Positions 42,301 to 49,033 of a DNA stretch of 64,000 bases are shown here, piece after piece (position 1 is the stretch's first letter; every line of letters begins with the position of its first letter). Made by a program: the position numbers and the translations under genes. The DNA lies in NCBI RefSeq assembly GCF_000445995.2, contig NC_022080.4:3002001-3066000 (forward strand), written 5' to 3'. The stretch is from Geobacillus genomosp. 3 (GTDB lineage: Bacteria; Bacillota; Bacilli; Bacillales; Anoxybacillaceae). The notes beneath the pieces were generated by a model that was not told the DNA's origin, ran no database searches, and saw only the letters and a program-made list of their open reading frames with translations.

Positions 42301-42350
42301 AAAAAAACAGCGAGAAAACAAACAAAAAGCCTCCTAAATTTCCTCCACAT
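36360..42350 (-). CDS. SLH-anchored amylopullulanase (GH13)
   Basis: A 1996-residue secreted starch- and pullulan-degrading enzyme. The start MWRKFRRLFVCFLAVFLVLP at 42348-42350 follows GGGGAGGA; the signal peptide ends near residue 30. Domains in order: a CBM48-like domain (SVLLAGSFNDWQTEGEKK), two X25-type domains (KITLVGSLQDELGHTKEWDP and RLVGTVLSAIGYEGENDGWT), a GH13 N-terminal domain, and the catalytic barrel with DGVFNH, D750 in GWRLDVANE, E789 in LGEIWDD and D854 in GSHDTAR. Then come fibronectin III-like domains, a further carbohydrate-binding-like domain, a Gly/Pro linker, an unknown beta domain, and three C-terminal SLH domains. Size and order match known G. stearothermophilus amylopullulanases. 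All catalytic residues are present. A promoter and cre-like site precede it. Confidence 0.93.
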   Translation of the reverse strand: MWRKFRRLFVCFLAVFLVLPSFSFKATVSANGGGGISPIVNGNEVTFRYEGTGNEQSVLLAGSFNDWQTEGEKKIALVKGEDHVWSVTKTLADGTYTYKFVVDGQWMTDPLNPNQSDDGYGGQNSVVVVGTPAAPERKITLVGSLQDELGHTKEWDPSAAATQMHDEGNGLYTFTGTLPAGTYEYKIAVNGSWDENYGAGGRNGGNLVLKLDRQTEVTFYYHDRTHAIADSTWYTAIAKEKQPRLVGTVLSAIGYEGENDGWTPGTSTALLTDDDFDSVYTFTAQVPKGSYEYKIVLGNNWNESYPQENARLTVLETTTITFFFNAKTKEVYTDYNPNGSDGVVQKDRLKHNTWDALYRQPFGAVKAGTKVTLRLAAKKDDLTKADVYVKNATTGTAKVYAMEKAGVIGDDEYWEASFTPDVRGVYGYKFIAVDAGTKAEYGEDTQEGQWGKAVDKNAELFQLTVYDPNYKTPDWMKEAVVYQIFPDRFFNGNQANDRAKQNARGAQPIEHRDWSDLPDNPRLVGTSGYDGDGEWSNDFFGGDIAGIEQKLDYLQSLGVNTIYLNPIANAPSNHKYDASHYKELDPMFGSPEEFQSFVQALANRGMHLILDGVFNHVSDDSIYFDRYHRYPTVGAYEYWEAVYDLMNEKGLSEEEARKQAEEKFKREGQTFSPYGFHLWFNIENKKVDGHYQYQSWWGYDSLPEFKSVTGEKVPHPSELNNDALANYIFREADSVAKSWIARGASGWRLDVANEVDLAFWREFRQELLQGSYDRGPTLKEGEQPLILGEIWDDASKYFLGDQYDSVMNYRFRGAVLDFLKNGNAEEADKRLTAIREDYPSEAFYALMNLIGSHDTARAVFLLGNGTDSSERAELDPNYREELGKKRLKLAVILQMGYPGAPTIYYGDEAGVTGSKDPDNRRTYPWGKEDQNLLAHYQKVGHIRQLHQSLLAHGDIKTLYAKGDVYVFARQYGREAALIAVNRGSEDKTVTLDVAALLPNGTVLTDELHDGGKATVAGGTLTVTIPALDGRMMFGTVTAEMPSAVSNLQASASDGRVMLTWEGNASRYRIYQSTLKGAGYAMVQEVDTTSATIDSLTNGTAYYFAVAAVDENGNESPKVETNRVVPHYPLTSDNVQFVTTLSDAVLDLSKPQQVDVHVNIDNVTSKGAADGLQAVLQVKGPRDETWHEYKAAYQGQDGDANVFRASFTPLAAGTYTYRYALTTNLGEEWVYTEEKQVTFAADNSDQTAPAEAIELRQPAVESGQVNLSWTFVGKNDADAYLLAIERNGGIVHTTTSIGDSFTDYDVENGTEYTYVVKLYDRAGNVVASNAVKVTPDIVMVKVIFKVKAPDYTPLDARITIPNSLNGWNTGAWEMSRNGAVTPDWQFATEVQEGETITYKYVKGGSWDQEGLADHTREDDNDDDVSYYGYGAIGTDLKVTVHNEGNNTMVVQDRILRWIDLPVVIEEVQKQGNQVTIKGNAIKNGVLTINGERVPIDEQMAFVYTFTPAANQHEVAIHIEPSEESKASIFKHDAGAIAKNTKDYVLNLNTKQLREGTATPPSGDNGGSPGQGAPGGGTPGNHAPRDGGAAPVVVEKGNVIVTPVVETKEKNGKVAERIAAIPAGEIDEIVRHLSTENKQVVVSAGTMEKGEVMKVVIPARLFVQAREKVENSSVVAQTDKAAYHLPTTEIATLLSDAAKELGVDVGQMDVAIAMNVTEAPTLPLRTVSNAVEFHVTITAGGKEKKVERFTQYVQREMFVGESFDPKRSVAVRLNEDGTMTVVPTLFSGNKAVAKSLMNSTYVIVEGNVAFQDVHNHWAKPYIEPLAAKQIVKGISNVMYAPNIAMTRAQFAVLLARALGLPAVRYDGRFKDVRGDEWFVQDGQWMAAVQYGIIKGNRNGAFEPNEPITRAQAVVMLERAMRLPFVQYDFSQLDRQKTLGDFKDEKEIGDWAKKAVEIVYRAGIVHGKANGRFDANESVTRAQMAKMLYGFLTKANLME

Positions 42351-42374
42351 ATTCCTCCCCCTCCGAAAAGAATT

Positions 42375-42390
42375 TGCGAAACCGTTTGCA
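42375..42390 (-). promoter_or_regulatory. CcpA (cre-like) operator of the amylopullulanase gene
   Basis: On the minus strand TGCAAACGGTTTCGCA fits the cre pattern TGNAANCGNNNNCA with one mismatch, and is nearly palindromic. It lies between the promoter and the ribosome site, where CcpA binding would repress on glucose. Confidence 0.65.
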
Positions 42391-42423
42391 CAACTCGGCA
42401 TAATGCAACCGATTTCACTATCA

Positions 42424-42452
42424 ATGCTACAGAATTTTCCGTAACTTTTCAA
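42424..42452 (-). promoter_or_regulatory. SigA promoter of the amylopullulanase gene
   Basis: On the minus strand TTGAAA (42447-42452), a 17-bp spacer and TAGCAT (42424-42429). It gives a leader of about 65 nt containing the cre-like site. Confidence 0.6.
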
Positions 42453-42475
42453 TAGTTGTATTTATTTTTTCTCAT

Positions 42476-42527
42476 GAAAAAGAGACCGCCCGAAACGGTT
42501 AAAAATTCGCCGTTTCGAGGCAGCCTC
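42476..42527 (-). terminator. Terminator after the small ORF at 42526-42750
   Basis: A long stem, CGAAACGG/CCGTTTCG with outer GAGGC-type pairing to GGTCTC, followed by TTTTT on the minus strand. The stem begins in the small gene's stop codon. Confidence 0.7.
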
Positions 42528-42750
42528 ACTTTTTTAGCATAGCAATATACTCCTTATTCTGTTTCACTGTGTAATCGTTGGATCCTTCATATTGTATGGC
42601 TCCGATACGTTCCTTCCCTTTCTCGGAAGCTGTATCATTCATAAACAACTGCACGGTTTGCTTTGCATGGCCATCACATACATGCAAGCCTGCTTCCATC
42701 GATTTGTTTGCAATGAAATGAAACATGGGGGCAATGGCAAAGGTACTCAA
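42526..42750 (-). CDS. Small uncharacterised protein, possibly broken at its 5' end
   Basis: A 74-residue frame ending GAIQYEGSNDYTVKQNKEYI plus AMLKK, with a terminator right after its stop, which argues that it is or was a gene. The start is doubtful: a TTG opens this frame, whereas a well-placed ATG after GAGGGGGAG (near 42763) opens a different frame, suggesting a frameshift. The N-terminus would be hydrophobic (TFAIAPMFHFIA). It lies about 40 bp from the left end of the IS that follows. No family recognised. Confidence 0.4.
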   Translation of the reverse strand: MSTFAIAPMFHFIANKSMEAGLHVCDGHAKQTVQLFMNDTASEKGKERIGAIQYEGSNDYTVKQNKEYIAMLKK

Positions 42751-42789
42751 GCACCTTCATCTTTTCTCCCCCTCGTTGGCGAGGGTATT

Positions 42790-44493
42790 GTCAAAAGTTT
42801 ATCCTCCACACTCACGGTTTTCCCTTGAGTTTCAACGGTCGGAAGAAAAAAAGCTTGCCACCCCCATTGTTTTGGGCCATCATTGAGGTAACCACACACT
42901 CAACAGCCAAAACAAAGAAGGAGTGACAAGCTTGTTACCTCAATTATTAGCCTATTTGCTCGAAATAATCAAGACCCAATATCAAATCATTGTGTATTTG
43001 ATGGGTGTGATCGTGGGAAAATCCTTGAATCTTGATGACTTGGACGAACCCGTCCAAAAACCCTATCGGAAACTCCAGGTCGATGACCTTCCGATCATCG
43101 ATGTACCGGAAACCCTTGACTACCGGAAGCTGTTGGCGGACTACGAGGCGCAGCACGGCCGTCCTTTGCGGCCCATTCAGCGCCGGACGAAGGCGAAACA
43201 CCGTGTTCCGGATTCCTTGACCTGCCCTCGCTGCCAAGCGCCATCATCCTATCTGTACGCCAACAATGGCGGGAACGGGCAATACCAATGCAAAGTGTGC
43301 CAGTGCCGGTTCAACCACCGAAATCGGTTCACCAAGCAGGCGGTCTTTCGTTGCCCGCACTGCAAAAAGACGCTGGAGAAAATCAAGGAACGCAAAGAAT
43401 ACAACATCTACAAGTGCAAGAACAATGACTGCCCGTTTTACCAGGCCAACCTTCGCCGGATGACGAACAAGGAGCGCCAACAGTTTCAACAGGATCCTCA
43501 AGCCTTCAAGGTGCGGTATTTGGTTCGAGAGTTTTGGTTTGACTTTCTCCCGGTGGCTCCATCATCGCCCGTCAAGCCGAAAGTCGATGGGTCCCGGCTG
43601 GCTGCGTCGCCGCACGTGTTGGGGCTCGTGTTGACGGACTACGTTAACTACGGGATGTCTTCCAGACAGACAGCCGGAATCATGGTGCATGGCTTGTCGA
43701 TCTCGCATCAGACGGTGCTCAACTACGCCAACAGCGTCGCGCTCTTGATGAAGCCCTTTGTCGACCGGTTCCCGTATGAGCTGTCCGGTTCGTTTTGCGG
43801 GGGCGAGACGTCTATTCGGCTGAAAGGCCGTTGGCATTATCTGTTCTTCATGTTCGATGCGGTGAAAAAGATCGGGCTGTCGCATCGCGTCTCCCCCAAT
43901 CGAGACACGCTCTCGGCCATCTAGGCCTGTGATGATGCCCTGCGAAAGCTGCCGCCCATCCCGGACGACTTGTCGTTTGTCGTCGACGGCAATCCCTTTG
44001 CCTGCTGGCGCAGCACTTCTTTGCCCAGCACGGGATCCTGTTCGATGTCCGCCAGGTAATCGGGCTGACCGATGAAGATCCGGTGTCCGAGGAATTTCGT
44101 CCGCTCAAACCAATCATCGAGTGATTCAACCAGACTTAAAGGCAGCTGCCGGCCGACTCACGGGTTTGGGGCGGAAGAAGGCTCGGTCTCCTTTGTCACG
44201 CTGTTTGTGGCGTATTTCAACTTCCTGCGCCCACACAGCGCGCTCGAAGGCCTTGTGCAGGTTGTTATCCCGGAACTGGCGGATCTTCCGCCTATGCCGG
44301 CCCAGTGGACGAAACGGATCGCCATGGCTTAAGCATTTCTCAACAAGAGGCGTCCTGACTTTTTTGTCCGCCGGAGCCCTTGACGACGCTTTCTCACCTT
44401 TGGCGGGTGTTGGTCAAGGGCAAATACGGCTCCAAGCATGCCCCACGATGCTCCATGGGATGGCCTGTGCGGGGGTTTCATCAAACTTTTGAC
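42790..44493 (+). mobile_element. Inactive DDE insertion sequence with inverted ends
   Basis: The left end GTCAAAAGTTT (42790-42800) is matched by AAACTTTTGAC (44483-44493), an 11-bp perfect terminal inverted repeat that encloses the transposase remnant, 1.70 kb in total. No clear target duplication was found. It sits between the amylopullulanase block and the S-layer gene. Confidence 0.75.
42935..44332 (+). pseudogene. Broken DDE transposase with zinc ribbons
   Basis: The frame opens at a TTG after AAGGAG (LLPQLLAYLLEIIKTQYQII) and carries CxxC zinc-ribbon pairs (TCPRCQAP; CKVCQCRF; RCPHCKK), a helix-turn-helix (GMSSRQTAGIMVHGLSISHQ) and a DDE core. The first acidic site reads FCGGETSIRLKG where relatives have GDET, so the catalytic Asp is lost. 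A TAG interrupts the frame at 43922. After it come VVDGNPF, a frame change to QHGILFDVRQVIGLTDEDPV, a stop next to the catalytic Glu (PIIE) and another frame change to THGFGAEEGSVSFVTLFVAY. It cannot produce active protein. Confidence 0.85.
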
Positions 44494-44532
44494 GCTGCCA
44501 TGAAACGTTTAGGCACTTTCAATCATAAATCA

Positions 44533-44563
44533 GGGTAAAGCTATTGTCGCTTTGCCTTTTTTC
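44533..44563 (+). terminator. Plus-strand terminator beyond the IS
   Basis: GGTAAAGC/GCTTTGCC with a 7-nt loop, followed by TTTTTTCTTTTT. It would stop IS-derived transcription before the convergent S-layer gene. Confidence 0.7.
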
Positions 44564-44585
44564 TTTTTAATTGAAGAAAGGAAAA

Positions 44586-44627
44586 AGAAAAGCCCCGCAG
44601 AGATTTCTCTCCGCAGAGCTTTTCGAC
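44586..44627 (-). terminator. Terminator of the S-layer gene
   Basis: On the minus strand AAAAGCTCTGCGGAGA pairs with TCTCTGCGGGGCTTTT (one mismatch region) around GAAA, followed by CTTTTTCC. It lies 38 bp after the S-layer stop. Confidence 0.8.
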
Positions 44628-44664
44628 ATACTTCGGGGCGTGACAGGCACGCATCCCATTATAA

Positions 44665-47256
44665 TTATTGAGCAACTGTTACATTAACAGGTACAGAAGC
44701 TGTATTACCTGCTACGTCAGTAATATCAATTGTATCAAGTGCCTTAATTGCTAAACCTTTTGCAAGGTCAGATGCAGTTACAGGTTGTTCTAAAGTTAAT
44801 ACTAATGTAGTACCAGCAGTTGTTTGTTGTGCTGTTGTAATCGTATCGTTTGAAGAAACTTTAACTCCACCAATGTAAAGTTCAAAGTCATTAGTATCTT
44901 GAGTAGCATTTTTAACAGGTTCAGAGAATGTAAGCGTAATTTTGTCAGTATCAGTCAACTGTGCTTTAGTAATTGTTGGAGCAACGTTTTCTTTAAGATT
45001 TTCAGTTGTTTTATACTCATCCATTACTAGACCGTTTTTAGCTTTTACTCCACTAATTACAACATTACGCTCACCAGTGAAGATGTTAGAACCCGCTTTT
45101 AATTTTAATGTTACTGTTTGTTTTCCACCAGATACAGGATTTAGAATAGCTTTTTCTACAACAGCTCCATCAATTTTGTAGTTGTTTACATTAGTAGCAG
45201 TTGCACCATCAAGTTCTTGATTGAAGGCAACTGTTAATGTATTGTTATCAACTACAGCAATACCATTTGTACCAACAGAGGTATCAATAGTTGCTTTTGT
45301 ATTAGAAGGAGCCACACCATCTTTTCCACGAGTAAATGTAGCTTTAACAGATGTTGCGCCATCGTTACCACTTACATCTTCTACGATTGCAACATTTGCA
45401 GAAGTTGCATCTTTACCTGTCAATGTTAAATCGTATACTGCACCTTCAACGTCGTCACTAGCTAATAAGTCAGCTAATTTGATACGAGCAACTTTCTTAT
45501 CAGTTGTATCTACTACTAATTTATTAGCAACAACAGTTGCAGTAAAGCTTGAAGTTACATAATCTTTATATTTTGTACCAGAAACAGAAATGTTTGCTAG
45601 TGTAGGAAGTACAGATACTTCTTCATCAAATGTTAATTCTAAGTATTCTGCATTATCAGTACCTTTCTTAACAGTAGCAGATACTAATTTTGGAGCTACA
45701 GTGTCAACATCAAAGTTTACAACTTTAGTGTATGCAGCACCTTGTTCTCCGCTTAAATCAGTGTATCCGGCAGCTACAGTTACAGTTTGCAAACCAGTTA
45801 ATGCATTAGTAGTTTTTACAATATATTTAGTTTTATCTGTTGAATCTTGAGTTACAGTGATTGTACCTGGATTACCAGTAATATTAACTGTTGGAGCAAC
45901 TGCTAACTCTTCAGAGAATTTTACTTCAACAGTTTTGTTATTTACAGCTTTTAAGTCAACTACAGTTGGAGCAACTCCATCTTTTTGACCTTTTTGAATT
46001 GTTACTGTAGCTGGATTTGGAGTAATAATATTGCCAGCAAAATCTTTAACACCTACAAAAGTTGCAACAATATCTTTGCCAGCTGTGATATTGCTGTCAG
46101 ATAAATTAACAGTTAACGATTTTTTATCAGAACTTAATGTGTATGTGATTGAACCATTTACCGAAGTGCCATCCGCATACTTAAATGATACTTTGTTAAG
46201 TAAAGTACCTGTTCCCGGCATATCAGTTTCATTAATTGGTTCAGAGAAATTAATTTTTACTTGAGTAGAAGTTACTCTAGTAGTTCCAAGAATTGAAGGG
46301 GCTACAGTATCTTCTGCTTTGATTGTATCTTTATAACCTTCAACATCTTTACCATCAGTTGTTTTGATAGCACCTTTTGTAATGTTTACATCGTAACGTC
46401 CTTCGAAAACTTCAGCATTTGCTGCTTGAAGTGTTAATGTTTTGCCATCAGCACTTAATGTAGCTACAGCATTATTGATAGTAACTGGATGGTTGTCTAA
46501 TGATGATACAGTAATAGCACCGTCCACAAGCGTACCAGCAGTAATACCAGAAGCTTCAATAACTGTAGACTTATCAATTGCTTTATTAAACTTAACTACT
46601 AATTCTTTAGCGTTAATCGCACTTACCGACACAACCGCCGGCGCAACATTCACGTTCGCCGCTTTAAACACAAAGCGCGCGAAGTCGCCGCGGGTAATGT
46701 TTTCGTACGCGCCGAAGCTTGTCGGCGTTTTGCCGCTCGTTACGCCGTTGTCATACAGCGCTTTGACGAACGGAGCCCACGTTGCGTTGACGTCCGTAAA
46801 CGGCAGGGCGCTGTCGTTTTGTTTTTCTAATTTGTAGGCGTTGGCGACGATTTTGGCCATTTGGACGCGGGTCAGTTTGTCGTAGGCGCCGAATTTGCCG
46901 TCGCCTTTGCCGTTCAATACGCCTGCTTCTACAAGCGCGTTGACGTATTTCGCGCGGTCTTTCGGAACGTCGGTGAAGCCGGCGTCTTTGGCGTTGTCAA
47001 CGTCGAGTTTCAAGAGTTTGGCCAGGATGACCGCCGCATCCAAGCGGGTGATTTCTTCGTACACGCCGAATTGCGTTTCCGTTTTGCCGTTGGTTGCGCC
47101 TGTCGAGACTAAGAAGTCGACCGCTTCTTTGTATTGCGGCGCTACGTCGGTAAATCCTGCAGCTAAAGAGGCGACAGGAGCTACCGCAGATGCAACCATG
47201 GCTGCTGTTGCTGTTGTCGCAGCAAACTTGCGATAGGACTTAGGTTGATAAGCCAT
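44665..47256 (-). CDS. S-layer protein with N-terminal SLH domains (SbsB type)
   Basis: An 863-residue surface-layer protein. The start MAYQPKSYRKFAATTATAAM follows GGGAGGAAA by 8 bp; the signal peptide ends near A33 (PVASLAA). Three SLH domains occupy about 34-210 (FTDVAPQYKEAVDFLVSTGA, FTDVPKDRAKYVNALVEAGV, FTDVNATWAPFVKALYDNGV). They resemble closely the SbsB SLH part as I recall it. The rest (about 215-863) is a run of Ig-like repeats with motifs such as 'LTLTFSEPVKNATQDTND' and 'VEVKFSEEL', unlike SbsB. This C-terminal part is much more AT-rich than the SLH part. It is probably the main S-layer subunit, anchored to the pyruvylated polymer made by the csaB locus. Confidence 0.92.
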   Translation of the reverse strand: MAYQPKSYRKFAATTATAAMVASAVAPVASLAAGFTDVAPQYKEAVDFLVSTGATNGKTETQFGVYEEITRLDAAVILAKLLKLDVDNAKDAGFTDVPKDRAKYVNALVEAGVLNGKGDGKFGAYDKLTRVQMAKIVANAYKLEKQNDSALPFTDVNATWAPFVKALYDNGVTSGKTPTSFGAYENITRGDFARFVFKAANVNVAPAVVSVSAINAKELVVKFNKAIDKSTVIEASGITAGTLVDGAITVSSLDNHPVTINNAVATLSADGKTLTLQAANAEVFEGRYDVNITKGAIKTTDGKDVEGYKDTIKAEDTVAPSILGTTRVTSTQVKINFSEPINETDMPGTGTLLNKVSFKYADGTSVNGSITYTLSSDKKSLTVNLSDSNITAGKDIVATFVGVKDFAGNIITPNPATVTIQKGQKDGVAPTVVDLKAVNNKTVEVKFSEELAVAPTVNITGNPGTITVTQDSTDKTKYIVKTTNALTGLQTVTVAAGYTDLSGEQGAAYTKVVNFDVDTVAPKLVSATVKKGTDNAEYLELTFDEEVSVLPTLANISVSGTKYKDYVTSSFTATVVANKLVVDTTDKKVARIKLADLLASDDVEGAVYDLTLTGKDATSANVAIVEDVSGNDGATSVKATFTRGKDGVAPSNTKATIDTSVGTNGIAVVDNNTLTVAFNQELDGATATNVNNYKIDGAVVEKAILNPVSGGKQTVTLKLKAGSNIFTGERNVVISGVKAKNGLVMDEYKTTENLKENVAPTITKAQLTDTDKITLTFSEPVKNATQDTNDFELYIGGVKVSSNDTITTAQQTTAGTTLVLTLEQPVTASDLAKGLAIKALDTIDITDVAGNTASVPVNVTVAQ

Positions 47257-47604
47257 GAAGATTTCCTCCCCGTTTTGCATGTGTTTTTTTATTTTTATAG
47301 TGAATCGAAGCCTGGGCATAGTGCGCCCATGTCTTCGATCGGCTAACGAGATCGGGAATGCAGCTGAACGTTTTGGCCATAGGCCGACGGATACCACACA
47401 TGAGTATGTATGTTGGCGCGGTGGAAATGATTCCACCGTATGGCGTTTCACTGCTAAATCTCCCAAGCTCAACTACTATTCTATCAAAAACGTGGGATTT
47501 TTCAACTGTTTTTTACAAATTTCTTGCAGTGTTGGCCAGCTAGGAAATATATGACTCGCAAACTTCATTATACAATAAATTCAGAATTTGTAAATGGTTT
47601 TCGA
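47257..47604 (-). promoter_or_regulatory. S-layer gene promoters and structured long leader
   Basis: Two promoters are visible on the minus strand: TTGAAA (47500-47505), 16-bp spacer, TAGAAT (47478-47483); and upstream TTTACA, 16-bp spacer, TATAAT (47567-47572). The first gives a leader of about 215 nt. It holds a GGTGGAA-TCA-TTTCCACC hairpin and a larger stem, ATCGAAG...GGGC-GCACTAT-GCCC...CTTCGAT, near the ribosome site. Long stable leaders are known for highly expressed S-layer mRNAs. No leader peptide with a ribosome site was evident. Confidence 0.7.
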
Positions 47605-47634
47605 AAAAAATCCGCAGGCGTTACGCCTGCGGTT
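47605..47634 (-). terminator. Terminator of the O-antigen ligase-like gene
   Basis: CCGCAGGCG/CGCCTGCGG with TAA as the loop, followed by ATTTTTTT on the minus strand. The TAA in the loop is the stop codon of the gene. Confidence 0.85.
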
Positions 47635-49030
47635 GGGAAGGGCGGGCGGCCGCCTCGTGGACGAACGCCATCGCCAAGCCCGAGATGAGCCAAAAGATCG
47701 TGTTCAGCTGCGGGATGAAGATTAAGTTGTTCGATAGATTTTGCACCAGAAAGGTGGCGCTTCCGGCGATCAAGGCGACGGTGATGAGCTTGCATAGGCG
47801 GTCGGTTGACGCGCGGTAAAGGCGAAACAAGTATGCGTAGTAGACGATGTAAATGGCCACGAACGCGATCAAGCCAAGAAAGCCCGTTTCCGCCCCGACT
47901 TTTAAATACGAGTTGTGGACCGAGTATTGGTCATGGCCGATATCAAGCTCTGGGTATTTCGTCACGTACTCTTTGTAGCGGACCAAATAGTTGCCGATGC
48001 CGACGCCGATGACCGGGTTTTCTTTCATCATCACCCAGCCTGTTTTCCAAAGGGTGACGCGGGAGACGACGGCGCGGTTGGTCGTCGCTTCGTCTTCCGC
48101 CGTTTCGTCCCCGTCCGCTTCATCGTCCAAAAACCCGCCGCCTTCGTCGCCGTTGCCGCCGGCTAGGCGGTCGGCGATGCCGCCCGGGAGGTGTTTGCTT
48201 ACGATTTTCTCCATGGCGTACACCGCCGAATACGTGCGCGACTGCACGTCAGGCATGAAATAGACGATCGTCAGCAACACCATAAACGACAGAAGCATGT
48301 GCGGACGAACGGCGTTTTTGATGAACGTTTTCGGCATGAGCAGCACCACAAGCGCCAATCCGCCGAGCATGGCGACCCAGGCGGCGCGCGTGTACGTTAA
48401 GATCAAGTTGATGACATACATTGCATAGACGGCAAACGTGAGCAGCTGCGCTTTTTTCTCCCGCCAATAGACGACGGCAAGAAGCAGGAAAGCCGGAATG
48501 AGCAGGTTGACAAACGACGCGTAGTAGTTCGGATTGACGAGCGTCGAGTCGACGCGCCCTTTCGCTTCTTTCAACGCATACAGCCCCGCCGTGTTGAGCG
48601 AAATGCCGAAGATGTACTGGACGATCCCGTACGCGCCGACGATGAGGGCGGACAGGCCGAACGACTGGGCAAAACGCCGGTATTGTTCGCGGGTAAACTG
48701 CACTTTGACGACAATGAAAAACAACACGACATACGAAAGATAGCGGGCCAGCTCCATGATGGCCGGAGCGAGGCTCGCCGCCTTGACGAGCGAGATGACG
48801 GCGATGACGAAAAAGGCCGCGAACGCGATGGCGATCGGGGTGAACGGAAAGTCGTTCAGCTTGATCCGCCGCTTTGAATAGTCCGCCAAAGCGGCCACTG
48901 TGATGAGCGGGATCAGCACCACTTCGGCGGAAAGCGGCAGCGGGCCGAGATACGTCTTGTACGGAACGAGCGGAATGAGAAAGAGCGCCGCTAACACGGC
49001 GTAATACGTGAATGGTTGTCTCGCTTGCAT
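47621..49030 (-). CDS. O-antigen ligase/polymerase-type membrane protein (Wzy_C family)
   Basis: A 469-residue protein with about 11-12 membrane helices. A large external loop (roughly 275-370) has an unusual Gly/Asp/Glu-rich insert (GGNGDEGGGFLDDEADGDET) and then the conserved NPVIGVGIGNYLVRYKEY and VHNSYLKVGAETGFLGLIAF motifs of WaaL/Wzy proteins. It may polymerise or ligate the repeat units of the wall polymer or an S-layer glycan. It ends the minus-strand run that starts with the WecC-type gene. Confidence 0.85.
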   Translation of the reverse strand: MQARQPFTYYAVLAALFLIPLVPYKTYLGPLPLSAEVVLIPLITVAALADYSKRRIKLNDFPFTPIAIAFAAFFVIAVISLVKAASLAPAIMELARYLSYVVLFFIVVKVQFTREQYRRFAQSFGLSALIVGAYGIVQYIFGISLNTAGLYALKEAKGRVDSTLVNPNYYASFVNLLIPAFLLLAVVYWREKKAQLLTFAVYAMYVINLILTYTRAAWVAMLGGLALVVLLMPKTFIKNAVRPHMLLSFMVLLTIVYFMPDVQSRTYSAVYAMEKIVSKHLPGGIADRLAGGNGDEGGGFLDDEADGDETAEDEATTNRAVVSRVTLWKTGWVMMKENPVIGVGIGNYLVRYKEYVTKYPELDIGHDQYSVHNSYLKVGAETGFLGLIAFVAIYIVYYAYLFRLYRASTDRLCKLITVALIAGSATFLVQNLSNNLIFIPQLNTIFWLISGLAMAFVHEAAARPSQPQA

Positions 49031-49033
49031 CGT

